From Rhyacophila brunnea (lineage: Eukaryota > Arthropoda > Insecta > Trichoptera > Rhyacophilidae): a stretch of DNA of 64,000 bases. Of this stretch, positions 21,848-32,176 are shown one piece after another. The notes under the pieces are model-generated. The model saw nothing but the letters and a program-made list of their open reading frames with translations, did no database searches and was not told where the DNA came from. Positions within the stretch are counted from its first letter, which is position 1. The number at the start of each line of letters is the position of its first letter. The position numbers and the translations under genes were made by a program. The stretch covers positions 372,001 to 436,000 of the forward strand of contig JAGYXB010000180.1 in NCBI GenBank assembly GCA_022495005.1, in the 5' to 3' direction.

Positions 21848-23724
21848 TCTCTATATATATAAAAATCTCGTGTCACGATGTTTGTGGTCGAACTCCTCCG
21901 AAATGGCTCGACCGATTTTTATGAATTTTTTATGTATATTTTTAGGTATGAGAATAGGTCAACAAGTATATTTCATACCGCTAGGTGATTAGGGTATCTC
22001 TATCCAGAAAAATTTTCTTTTATTTTTTTGACAATTTTTTTTTTGTATTTTTTTTATTATTTGGCATAAAAAATACTTATAACCCCAAATTTTCATCTTC
22101 TACCCCCCCCTCCCATTTTTTAATCGCGATTTTATTATTTTTTTATGAACAAATTTAACCGTCCTTCGTATTTCAAACAGAACGAAATGTTGTTGTATGA
22201 AATATGTTGTTGAATGACAGATGTCGCTACGTCCGAGAAGAATTCAAGAAAAGCGTCGTGTCATTTTGACATTTCATTCGGCATATCACAACGCAGTGCG
22301 TGCAAAATTTTGTACGATTTATTTTAATTTATCTATTTTTATGTGCGTGTATTACAGTGCACAATGCCAGTAAGATGCAAGGGGGGCCATTTGGGCCGTC
22401 GAACGAATAAAGCAACAAACATGCGAAATAGTAGAGCAGAAAAAACAGACGAACAAATCCAACAAGATAACAAAAACGTGCGTGTAAGCATGTCGCAATT
22501 GCGTGCATCTCAATCACAAGAGGCACGAGCTGAACGAAATCAACAACGACAATTGGAACGGAGCCAAGCGCGCCGGTTCGTAGTTAACACACGCAGAGCA
22601 AATGACCGACAACGCCAACAAGTACATCGAACATTTACATCCGCTTCGTTCCTTCGTCTCGCATTCGAGTACGAGCCAGATATTGAATATTCCGCTCATC
22701 CGAAAGTGCTGATTGGTGCTATGGACAAAGAATGTCCCCATTGTCATGCGCTCAAATTCAAACATGAGTCAGCCGGGATTTGTTGCGCATCAGGAAAAGT
22801 GCAACTACCAGAAATTGAGATACCACCTGAACCATTGAACGGATTGCTCATCGGCACGGTTCCAGATTCAAACCTGTTCCTGAAGTCCATTCGCACATTC
22901 AATTCATGCTTCCAAATGACTTCGTCCGGAGCAACAGAAATAGTTCACAATACTGCGGCAAATGGTCAACAATTCCATTCTACGTTCAAAATCAAAGGCC
23001 AAGTATACCACAAAGTAGGCTCATTGCTGCTAATGCCAAACGAACCACATACATTTTTACAAATCTACTTCATGGGCGGTGAGGACATCAATCATGTAGA
23101 TGCACGTTGCGGCTACAATAGCCTCAATTCGCCTAATGCCAGGCGCATCGTCGGCGAACTGGACGCCCTGTTGAATAAGCACAATGAATTATTGAAATTC
23201 TTCAAAGCACACATGCACGAATTGCAAAGCGACAATCACTCTATTGTCATCAATCCTAATAAAACACCAGCTGGAGAGCACGTACGTCGATTCAATGCGA
23301 CTGTTGTTGACGACATTGCTGGAATCATGGTTGGCGACCGCACATCGACGCGAGAAATCGTGATTCGAAGAAGAAACAATAATCTGGAGTTCATCGCTGA
23401 CACACACCGTTCATACAACGCTCTCCAATATCCGCTAATTTTCTGGAAGGGACAAAACGGATATTGTATAAATAGTAAAGAACGAGATCCTGCCACAGGT
23501 AATTCATTCATTATGAACATCATTACTCATTTTGAATTGAGAAAATGAATGGTTGATGTTTTTTTGTTTTTATCGGCGGTCATCGTCTACAGCGCTCTAT
23601 TTCTCTTTCTGTCATAGATCCCATCCCCACACACTTACGATACATTCGTTATTTTTTATTTAACAACCAAAATATTCACTAGAAATAATTTATATGGCAG
23701 AACAACGTTTGCTGGGTCAGCTAG
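21848..23724 (+). mobile_element. Truncated Helitron
   Basis: The 5' end starts TCTCTATATATATAAAAATC, then CTCGTGTCACGATGTTTGT, a form common at insect Helitron 5' ends. The 3' end is AACGTTTGCTGGGTCAGCTAG followed by host T, with the expected CTAG terminus and a preceding GC-rich hairpin-prone region. The host bases A before and T after the element fit Helitron insertion at AT. The interior keeps only an N-terminal Helitron protein ORF, without the Rep HUH motif or the helicase, so it is non-autonomous. Confidence 0.9.
22364..23548 (+). CDS. Helitron protein, N-terminal part only
   Basis: The frame can be opened at a GTG at 22343, but the first ATG (22364, MPVRCKGGHLGRRTNKATN) is the likely start and gives about 394 residues. 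The basic, Arg/Gln-rich N-terminus, the CPHCHALKFKHESAGICC zinc-binding cluster and the segment LQYPLIFWKGQNGYCIN are standard landmarks of the N-terminal region of animal Helitron Rep-helicases. After NSKERDPATGNSF the frame runs into ITHFELRK and stops. The full protein is usually well over 1,000 residues, and the rolling-circle replicase and Pif1-type helicase domains are absent. The frame is otherwise intact, which suggests a recent internal deletion or selection on the remaining part. A DNA-binding role for the fragment is inference only. Confidence 0.85.
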   Translation: MPVRCKGGHLGRRTNKATNMRNSRAEKTDEQIQQDNKNVRVSMSQLRASQSQEARAERNQQRQLERSQARRFVVNTRRANDRQRQQVHRTFTSASFLRLAFEYEPDIEYSAHPKVLIGAMDKECPHCHALKFKHESAGICCASGKVQLPEIEIPPEPLNGLLIGTVPDSNLFLKSIRTFNSCFQMTSSGATEIVHNTAANGQQFHSTFKIKGQVYHKVGSLLLMPNEPHTFLQIYFMGGEDINHVDARCGYNSLNSPNARRIVGELDALLNKHNELLKFFKAHMHELQSDNHSIVINPNKTPAGEHVRRFNATVVDDIAGIMVGDRTSTREIVIRRRNNNLEFIADTHRSYNALQYPLIFWKGQNGYCINSKERDPATGNSFIMNIITHFELRK

Positions 23725-23849
23725 TATATTATATAATTCAATAGATACACATAGAGTACGATCAACACATCGATCACTGGTTTAATTCTCGCAAGATAAT
23801 TTTCCGAATATATAAACAGTGACAATGAGCAGAATAATAATATTAAAAT

Positions 23850-23990
23850 GCCAGTATAGCCTCTGAATGTGGATGCGGTAAGTCAGAAATTGAATAAAGG
23901 TTCCTTGGCGGGATTTGAACCCTGATTTAGTGCCCTCGGGGGCCCGGCAAGAGGTCGAGCACTCGCCCCCCACTCCCATTCTCCTCCATT
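23850..23990 (-). mobile_element. tRNA-like SINE fragment
   Basis: On the minus strand a B box GGTTCAAATCC is followed by CGCCAAGGAACC, and an A-box-like GGCGAGTGCTCGACCTC lies about 40 bases upstream. The central arm is unusually GC-rich (GCCGGGCCCCCGAGGGC). It does not fold as a normal tRNA, so it is SINE-like. Confidence 0.45.
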
Positions 23991-24258
23991 CATTAAACAA
24001 AATGGCGTATTTCTGCCACCGGCTCTTTTTCAGTCGAACGGGGCAGGGGTAGGAAACAGCAGGTCGAGACTATGCACGTATTTTACTGTAGCTATCAGTA
24101 TTTTTTTATTTTGTAATGTTAAATTTGAATGTGAGACTTAAACTATTTTAGAGACTATTTTTACGGACAATGTTTAGCCTCTACACACTATTATTCAATA
24201 TACAGGATTATCAAATTAGTACTAATTAAAGCGTTATAGCAACCATTTTTTTGGGTCT

Positions 24259-24813
24259 AGGACAGTTTGGCGCCGGGACAACTGGACTTTTATTTAATAC
24301 TTGGTGAGAATTTAAATATGTTAATTGAGTTATCATTTACTTGGTAGAATTCCATTTAAAAAAAAAATGAAAATATAATTAATATTAAATTCTACAGGTT
24401 TTTTAGAAGGTTTGACGATAGCTATTTCGGTTGTAACACCATTATCAAGACTATCTTGATAATGGTGTTACAACCGAAATAGCTATCGAAAAACCTTCTA
24501 AAAAACCTGTAGAATATATTATTAATTATATTTTCATTTCTTTTTTAATTTAAATATGCACAGATAGATAATGAGACATTAGAATAATAGACAACTAGAA
24601 GATAGTTCTTTTATTTTTATATAAAGCGTCATGCATCATAATTCTCAATCCGTAATAAAAATATTATGTTACGAACAAAATTAATTAAAACTACTAAGTA
24701 GTAGATAGAAACTGATTAAAATTCGTTGTCTACTTTCTGTATAAAATCGTAACGAACGTCTATTTATTCCATTTGACAGTGCGGCGATCAATTGTCCTGG
24801 CGCCCAGTTTCCC
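24259..24813. mobile_element. MITE with GGCGCC-containing TIRs enclosing a giant palindrome
   Basis: The left end (GACAGTTTGGCGCCGGGACA, then ACTGG) is approximately inverted at the right end (CAATTGTCCTGGCGCCCAGTTT). The 24355-24552 palindrome lies in its left half. Confidence 0.55.
24355..24552. repeat. Near-perfect palindrome, arms about 96 bp
   Basis: The arms 24355-24449 and 24453-24552 are reverse complements apart from a few changes, meeting at ATCAAGA-CTA-TCTTGAT. Such an arm length with almost no spacer would extrude a long hairpin. The inner 30 bases resemble 2336-2366. Confidence 0.9.
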
Positions 24814-24929
24814 ATTCCTCTTTTTCCCACCAAAATAAACATTTTTATTCAGTATTGTTTATCAAATCATCATTGAAAGATACACAATTTTACAGCGTAT
24901 AAAATTGTTAATGAAAATATCGATGTTCT

Positions 24930-25410
24930 TAATCTAAGTATTAATCAATTAAACATCGTTCTCAAGAACTTGGGCTTTCTTATGGTAATAAATAGAATAT
25001 TTTTCATAAATACACATTTAAAGATGTATAAAATACAGTTTACACAAAAACATAAGCTGCATGATCATTTGGTGCGTCGAAATGTTACTGATTGGGCTTT
25101 AGACCAATTATTCTATGAAAAATTCATCTTCAGCGATAAAGCTTATTTTTGGTAAAATGACTTCGTAAATAAGCACAATTATTATCACATTTAGAGTACG
25201 GTATTTTATTATTAGTATTAAAAACACATTTCTGAAACACCTTTACATCCACAAAACGAAATGCAGTTACTGTCAATGGAGAACGCTACAAAACATGATT
25301 ACTGATTTTTTTCTGGGATGGACGATATGTGGTTACCACAAGATGGTGCAATAATATGTCATGATAGTTCGTGACACAATCAACTTATTGAGTTAACCGT
25401 TTAAAAAAAA
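24930..25410 (+). pseudogene. Tc1/mariner-type transposase remnant 1
   Basis: The plus strand shows HLVRRNVTDWALDQLFYEKF followed by IFSDKAYFW, which aligns with the second remnant at 59000-59570 (IIFSDEAHF). In this family the Asp of FSDEAHF is the first catalytic residue; Glu is changed to Lys here. Later pieces (ISGMDDMWL-like and QDGA) are broken by stops and deletions. Confidence 0.7.
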
Positions 25411-26603
25411 AATCCGGTTAGGTACATGTTCAAACACGCGCGTTAACATGATCTTACTACATATTTCAGTTTTAGTTTGTCAATTTATGGCTACGGCCAT
25501 ATGTTGTAGAATTGCAAATTTAGGATCACAGAGATTATCAATATAATTTTTTATCATAAGATTTCACTATAATAATGTCGATATAAATTATACTAATGGT
25601 TTTATAAATGCGTTTAAAAATTAATAAATGTAAAACGTCTTAACACCACTGCACATGTATGTACTGAAATATGACTATATTCTAAAACATTAGAGCGAGA
25701 GGTTTAAAAGAAAACTATTTTATGTAATAAAAATACTTTATGCAGTCATCAAATGTTTAAAATAAATATAAAGGATAATAAGGCTTCAAAATTATATAAA
25801 TAGATTATCCACAACGTTTAAGAAATGTCCAGGATCATGCTTTGAAAATACAATAAAAGCTCCATTTTGATCTACGCTGAGCATGTACCCCCTTAAGTAT
25901 ATTATTTTACAAAACGTTCTTCGGGATTTTTTTATTATATAGAGCGTAATCCAACAGTTGTAAAATTCTATTAAAAATCATCTAAGATAAACCCTGAGTT
26001 GAAAATTAAAAGGGGGTTTTGGCCGAAGCCACCGGAGTCAAAGTGGTCGAGATAATTATGCATTTCGACACAATTTGCATTTTGTGTATGCAAATGCCTA
26101 ATAAAATATTCCGTGTGGACCATTTGCAGCGTGTGTCTCGCGTACTTTATGGCTATGCTCATTACTGCAATTGCGCCGTCTACCAAACATTGTAAAGTCT
26201 ATATGAAAATAAACGAATTTTACTTGAAAATTAACATATAATATTATTATATAACATATATTATTATTGTTTAAGAAAATAAAATCAATTTTTTGTTAAC
26301 ATATTACTATTCAAAACTTTTTGAAAAACTATAAAAACATACACATTCGCAAAATGTAATGTAATAGATTTGATAATAGATAATATATTTCTAGAAGAAA
26401 GATTTTTTCTATTGGTTATGTTTGTTCAATACTTGTTGAAAATACGTTGAAAAAAAAATAGTTAACAAATATGTATTTGAATATAAACATAATATTAAAA
26501 GGAACAGACATATGCTACTGAGTGTCCCTTTGTTTTAAGACATAACGTGGCATACAACTGCTACCACATCCGGTAGGATAAACTAGTTCCCATTAATTTT
26601 CTA
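25411..26603. other. AT-rich stretch without a recognised gene
   Basis: A minus-strand frame at 25971-26186 has no recognised feature. A weak F-family-like TTTTTTCTATTGGTTATG lies at 26403-26420. Confidence 0.35.
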
Positions 26604-26635
26604 TTCCCTGGTATATAATAATATATACCAGGGAA
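26604..26635. repeat. Perfect short hairpin
   Basis: TTCCCTGGTATATA and its exact reverse complement flank a 4-base loop (ATAA). There is no T-run or gene next to it to suggest a terminator. Confidence 0.8.
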
Positions 26636-27236
26636 CCGCCGAATATAACAAATTAATATAATAAAAGAAGGTAGACACCTTATTGTCCAGTGAGTTAAGA
26701 ATCAAATATAAAAAAAAAACATATTTTAAATATTTGAAGAAAATTAAATAGAATAAAATTATAATTTAATTTTAAATTCCATCAAGCACCTGAGGTTGAC
26801 AGTATTTAAAAAAATATTAGTAATGAGCAATTTTCACTTAACCACATATTATATTATGTGCGTGAATCAACCCTTAACCATCTTTATACGAAAAGATATA
26901 AGTTAGAATTTTATTTCCAACATTGGAGCATGTTCCATGGACATGCCATTATTATTTCCATGGCAATTGTATATAAATATAAATTAAAAGGTTTCGGCTT
27001 ATATTTCTTCAAATATAAAGAAATATAAATATTGTTTAATGATCATGTGAGAAGGAGATGAAAGTCACTGAATATTAAAAACATTTTTAACTTTGAAGTT
27101 GCTATACATTGGTTTTGTAATAGTTCAATTCTCAATACCTCAGTTTTTATAAAGTATATAGATAACTAAACTAAACTTGATAAATGTTATCAACAGGTAG
27201 TAAGCTAATACTCAGTGACAATCAATATGTGTGTAC
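26636..27236. other. AT-rich stretch without a recognised gene
   Basis: I see no coding signal or repeat match here. Confidence 0.4.
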
Positions 27237-27806
27237 CAGTGGCGAAAGGTGGAGGTAGGCTGTTACGATTTGACATAAATAGTGCACATTACACTTTGTC
27301 AGTCACACGTATTTATTGATGGAGTTGGTCAATTAAAAAAAAATTGATTAAGCCCTGCCTAAACCAAACCATAATAGTTTAGGTATGCTTTGGGCGATCC
27401 GACAAATTGTGCGCACTTTTTCATTCATACTTATTTGTTTTCGTTGAATTAAGAATATATATTATAATATATATTATAGTATACATGTTGTTGATCAGTT
27501 TTTCATTAAGCCCTGCTTAAACCAAACCATAATATATAAAAATATCATTCTATCAATAAAATTTTCAAAATTATGTATTATTAATTTAATGTAATAATTA
27601 TAGATATTTTATAGATAGACGAGTATTTTTTGACTATTATCTATTATGGCTTGGTGTTCGCAGGGTATAATTGAATTTTAAAACCTAACCAACACCATCT
27701 GTGAATTTTTGCTTAGTTCAGTGAAAACAAATACCTATAATTGACAAAGTTTAGTATGCACTATTTATATCGGATCTTAGCAGCCTACCTCCACCCTTCG
27801 CTACTG
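27237..27806. mobile_element. hAT MITE M1, copy 4
   Basis: It starts CAGTGGCGAAAGGTGGAGG and ends CTCCACCCTTCGCTACTG. The interior has ATTTTTTTGATTAAGCC-like segments common to the family. The flanks GTGTGTAC and GTGTATCT share five of eight bases, so any duplication has decayed. Confidence 0.85.
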
Positions 27807-28239
27807 GTGTATCTCGTTATACAATTAAACCCACGCATTATTTTTGTAAATAGACTACCAATGCAATAGCTTCGCGTAACTTCTGCACGACATATTTGTT
27901 TTCCATTACAACGTATTCTCACCTATTTACCCCTGACACGGCCACGCAGAGGGAGGAAAAAAACACTATTTGTCATGTTGAACGTCGATGGGGGTTGCGG
28001 AAAATGAAAAACATCCCTTGTTAGACGGGGAGGCTCTACGGCTGTTGCCAATGAATTTTATTTACGCTAGCAGAGCGCGGGAGGCTCTAGGGAAGTTTTC
28101 AATGCTGCTTCATTGGTCGTATCGCGCCCGGTCGAAGAAGTAATTTAATTAAGCGGATATTTTCGCAAATTGTTTATGAATTTCGATTAGGTTTTTTTTA
28201 AAGGAAATGATTATTTTTTTAATTGTTATTGATCAAAGT
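27807..28239. other. Unique, GC-richer interval
   Basis: 27930-28140 is clearly less AT-rich than its surroundings, has no other copy in the window and holds no long open frame. It contains two GGGAGGCTCTA(C/G)GG words (28029 and 28079). It may be a regulatory or untranslated sequence; nothing more can be said. Confidence 0.35.
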
Positions 28240-28450
28240 AAGTGACTGCGTTGGTATACTGGTAGAATATTTGATACTAAATAATATTATGTGCATACAT
28301 AATTTTGAAAAAAACTTTCTGAGAAAACATATTATAACCAATAGAAGAAATTTTGATGAAATATTTTCTCGGAAAGTGTTTTTCAAAATTATGTATGTTC
28401 AGTAATCAGAATGGTATATTCATAAAACCTTGTGAATTATTCGTTAAATA
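28240..28450. mobile_element. Foldback family F, compact copy
   Basis: CATACATAATTTTGAAAAAA and ACTTTCTGAGAAAA...TATAACCAATAGAA are followed almost immediately by the inverse order (ATATTTTCTCGGAAAGTG, then TTTTTCAAAATTATGTATG). This makes a hairpin of about 55-base arms, followed by the GTGAATTATTCGTTAAATAA tail. Confidence 0.7.
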
Positions 28451-28629
28451 AAAGAAATAATTGATTATAAATTATTAGTAAGTTCAAGTAAGTTACATCA
28501 TAAAAAATATTGATCCACGACGTCGGTTAGTAATTGAAGTAATAGGTATCTACTTTGATTTGATAAAACAAAAACCGATTGCCAAAGTAGCTTGATTTAG
28601 AAGAACGCTGTTGAGTAGGTATTAAAAAG

Positions 28630-28870
28630 GCAAATAGTTAAAATTTGTCGCAATTAGTACGTTGCCTTGTAGCATATAGGTAAATGTAACGGACGGGGCG
28701 TAAGCCGGGGGTGGCTTACTTTTTTCAAAAAGATTTTTTCTATTGGTTATAATATATTTTCTCAGAAAGTGTTTTTCAAAATTATGTATGTTCAATAAGC
28801 AGAATGGTACATTCTTAAAATCTCGTGAATTATTCGTTGAATAAAAGAAATAGTTAATTATATATTATGT
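28630..28870 (+). mobile_element. Foldback family F with tRNA-like module
   Basis: TTAAAATTTGTCGCAATTAG leads into a GC-rich tRNA-like stretch (28660-28725, GTAGCATATAGGTAAATG, then GGACGGGGCGTAAGCC). The F arm (TTTTTTCTATTGGTTATA, then TTTTTCAAAATTATGTATG) and the tail GAATTATTCGTTGAATAAAA follow. Confidence 0.6.
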
Positions 28871-28894
28871 GCGTTATTATTTCGAATCACAGTC

Positions 28895-29325
28895 TGGTAA
28901 ATTCGTGTCCGGACACTTGTACATATTATGCAATTCTCCGTATCACACTTCACCGCGAAATGTTGTATCGGAAATATATGGCCATATTATATTAAAGACC
29001 GTCCATCCTCTTTGAGTCGTATAGTACTGATATAAAATTTATGTCTAAATAAAACACGGTTCTTGTTGGTTTATATTTTACAGGAAGCCAGCAGCATACT
29101 AATTTTGAAAATAGCCGATATACTAGATTATTTGTTAGGTTACATTAGGTTAGGTTTTATTTCTTGAATTCATGAATTTTGCCAAAAAATCAGCTATGAA
29201 AATTGAATTAATGTTCATATTGAATCTAATAAAATTGGAGACCGTATAATATATCTCTTTCCGATAAGAAAGCTCACGGCGAACACTGTCTCACGGTGAA
29301 ATGTTTTACATACAATTTACATGTA
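28895..29325 (-). repeat. Dispersed repeat J, copy 2 (inverted)
   Basis: It is the reverse complement of 12355-12775, with AGGTTACATTAGGTTAGGTT and ACATAAAATTTATGTCTAAA-type words. It is uninterrupted at the site where the MITE at 54343-54716 split the third copy, so it shows the empty site. Confidence 0.65.
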
Positions 29326-29464
29326 ACCTGGTAAATTTAGGTACTTATTTGTCTTTTTTTTTACTGTGTGTTAACCAATAAAAACGTTTCATATTCGAAC
29401 TTTGTTCTATATTATAAATTGATATTTTAAATTTAGAATATTTTTAATGGAAAATAATGAACGT

Positions 29465-29905
29465 AATAATTACAAGATAAAAAGAACTTTTTATATACAA
29501 CGTTTTTACATTTTCTGTTGAACCATACAAACTTGACTTGACTAGCTTACACGATCAAAAAAAATGTACTTGATAGAAATACAGGATAATGAAATGTCAT
29601 TTCATATTGATTTCCATAGTAACGAAAGTATATATTATTTAATAATTTAGTTGCTAGGACCCCCTAGCAACCAATATTTGTATCGAAATAACTTTTCATA
29701 AAAAACAGAATTAACTAAAAATTAATTCAATTCTACTTAAAGATGGCCAAAAGTATTAAAAAAATGCATCGGCATCATCGTGTTCTGATATATTCTAAAA
29801 GTTTCAAATGTCTAGCTAGTCGGCAAGCTAGTTAAAATCGATTGCAAGATTTACACCGGACAAATAAGAATACGAGCTAAGAAAAACGTTGTAATAAAAT
29901 AATTA
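29465..29905 (+). repeat. Dispersed repeat L, copy 2
   Basis: It matches 18225-18713 with some deletions. The central GTTGCTAGGACCCCCTAGCA is a near-perfect inverted word. Confidence 0.65.
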
Positions 29906-30119
29906 ATGTTCTTAAAAATGTGAGACATTTTTAATCTCCAATAGAGAGCGTCCCGAATATATTTCACTGGATAAGATATAATGTTATTAAAAAAATTAAT
30001 TAAACATGTACCTTATTGTTTTGACATAAGATTTTTTTTAAATATGCTCTAACCATGAATGTACTAAATATGACCTTATGACGGTTTCAACAATAGGTAA
30101 TATTACGATAGTAATATAT

Positions 30120-30270
30120 TGTATTTTCATACATAATTTGAAAACACCTCAGTAACGTGTCCAATAGAAAAAAAAACACTGAAAAAAATACGACGCCAGG
30201 CGGAATTTGAATCCATGTCTATTGGATTCTGGCCAATGTATCTTACCAATGTGTCCTATCTATATACGAC
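30120..30270 (-). mobile_element. Foldback family F arm with tRNA-like module (inverted)
   Basis: On the minus strand a tRNA-like unit with A-box-like TTGGTAAGATACATTGGCC and B-box-like TGGATTCAAATTCCG is followed by CGTCGTATTTTTTTC and the F arm (TTTTTTTCTATTGG, then CAAATTATGTATG). The module order equals that at 6630-6790. Confidence 0.55.
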
Positions 30271-30344
30271 AAAATGAACTACGAGTATATAAAACAAAAG
30301 TACTTTTCAAATTCCGTTTATATTGACGATCAGCTTTTGTGGTT

Positions 30345-30500
30345 ACAACTCAAGGTACCAATAATGAGTACGTGCGGCTATCGTGGTCAGTGCGTAAGGT
30401 GATGGCCTTCCATCCGGGAGCTCCAGGTTTGATTACCGGTGAGGAAATGATATATTTATCTGATTTTCTCCAAACCTGGGTGTTTGTGACTGTTCAAAAT
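30345..30500 (+). mobile_element. tRNA-like SINE fragment
   Basis: GCGGCTATCGTGGTCAGTGC resembles an A-box region, and CCAGGTTTGATTACCGG a B-box arm about 45 bases later. A TTTGTGACTG tail follows. The 67-codon frame over it is not a gene. Confidence 0.4.
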
Positions 30501-30919
30501 TACTATCAACTACCTTATACGAAAAAGCAAGGGCATGGATAATAAAAAAAAATTAATTAACTACGTACCTTAATTTCCATTTGACATCAGGATCTCTCCA
30601 AATTTAAGTATTAACGTACTTGCACTTGCTAAATAGTAACCTTCTCAAATCTATTGAATTAGTCGTTGAATAAAAAAAATAGTTTATTATATTTCACGCA
30701 GTCATGAAATAATTATGTCTAGGTTGAGGAAAAGGCATTATAAATTAATTAGTACATTTTCCCAACAAAGTTAACTAATCAATTATTCAGGATTGTCTTT
30801 CAAAGACACCCTCTAAAATTATTCTTTTTGAAGTAGTTTTGGTTGAGCTAAGTTCAATTACTATATACTTTTATAATATATTTTTTTGAGAGGTGTATAT
30901 TATACTAAGGGAGGATAAT
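30501..30919. other. AT-rich stretch, fragment of an F-family tail
   Basis: TTGAATTAGTCGTTGAATAA at 30654-30673 is like the F-family tail. I see nothing else. Confidence 0.4.
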
Positions 30920-31335
30920 TGTAATGTTTGGTTCTTCTTCTTATTATGCCATCCCATAGCGGAGGTCGGCCACCATCAAGGCAATCTTATCTTTGTCGTC
31001 TGCTACCCGGAATAGTTCTGTGGAGCTGCACTCGTACCAATCACGGAGGTTCTTAAGCCACAAAATGTGGCGCCGTCCTCTGCTACGCTTTCCATTGATC
31101 TTTCATTGAATGACAAGTTGGGGAATGGTGTGTTTTTGTCCTCTCATAATGTGGCAGAGGTACTGTAGTTTCCTGGTTTTGATACTACGTAGAACTTCTC
31201 GGTCCTTCCCCATTCGATTGAGAACTTCAACATTTGTCACCTGGTCAGTCCAAGGAATTTTGAGGATGCGTCTATACAGCCACATCTCGGAAGCTTCAAG
31301 TCTCCGTGACATCTCTTTGCCAATTGTTGAATGTT
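30920..31335 (-). pseudogene. RTE-type LINE C-terminal fragment
   Basis: The minus strand encodes SRRLEASEMWLYRRILKIPW, then VTNVEVLNRMGKDREVL, KTRKLQYLCHIMRG and, after a stop replacing a codon near 31103, KINGKRSRGRRHILWLKNLR and ADDKDKIALMVADLR. This is the classic end region of insect RTE elements (EMWLYRR.L.I.W, KLQYLGH, GKRSRGRR, W.KNLR). The first part is open (31103-31312); the second needs readthrough. Nothing of the RT is present. Confidence 0.85.
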
Positions 31336-31504
31336 TGGTTATATAGTGTAAAATATGAAAAATTTGCGCAAAGAGATATGTGCTTGAAGTCTGTTGTGAG
31401 TATAGTTTTGTTTTGTTCTTATTTACGGCCAGTATTAAATATGTTTTTAGTGTTTTTGACCGTATACGTTGAACGAATGACTAACATATATTTTTTTATT
31501 AAAC

Positions 31505-31830
31505 CACTTCTTTATTCTACGAATAATTCACAAGATTTTGAGAATGTAACATTCCATATATTGAACATACATAACTTGAAAAAACCTCAAATTTATAATA
31601 CCCACTAGAAAAAATCAACCCGTATAACCACTGTTGTCGCACAAACTATGAATTAGACAATAATTATGTTACTAATTGCGACAATTTAAGCTATTAGGGC
31701 ACACATGAAATGCTTATGAAATTGCGTTATTATTGACTATCGGTTTTTTCTAGTGGGTATATATCTGAGGTATTTTCAAGCTATGTATGTTCAATATATG
31801 GAATGTTACATTGTCAAATTAAATAAAAAT
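31505..31830. mobile_element. Foldback family F, full TIR pair
   Basis: ACGAATAATTCACAAGATTT, then ATGTAACATTCCATATATTG, then AACATACATAACTTGAAAAA and CCCACTAGAAAAAA are all found inverted at 31740-31830. The arms are about 85-100 bases long around a 130-base centre that contains AATTGCGACAATTT. Confidence 0.8.
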
Positions 31831-32176
31831 ATGTAATAAATTAAATTTTTTAACATACTTACACATTTTTTTAATTATCAAAAAAATACTACGACCTTGT
31901 AAAAACGACGTAAGACGCAAATGATTCACCATAATTCCAGCCCACATATCTACCCTCCGGAAGCAGTTCTTAGCTCCCACATTAAATCTTGTTATTAATA
32001 TTGGCCGTGAACACGCGAACACATCTGAAATCATTCATACGATCGTAACGTGGGCGTGTCAAGGTCACACAATACTATTAATGGGGCGTAGTATTTTTTT
32101 GATTAAATTCATTCCCGAAATGTGACGTTGGTTAAGGCAGTAGGTACAGTCATGAGTTATAAATAATCTTAGAGGG
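31831..32176. other. Unassigned stretch
   Basis: A minus-strand frame 31819-32034 has no family features. I see nothing supportable. Confidence 0.4.

Noticed and set aside
22343..22363. Upstream GTG start of the Helitron frame
   Set aside because: The ATG at 22364 gives the usual basic Helitron N-terminus, and eukaryotic GTG initiation is unlikely.
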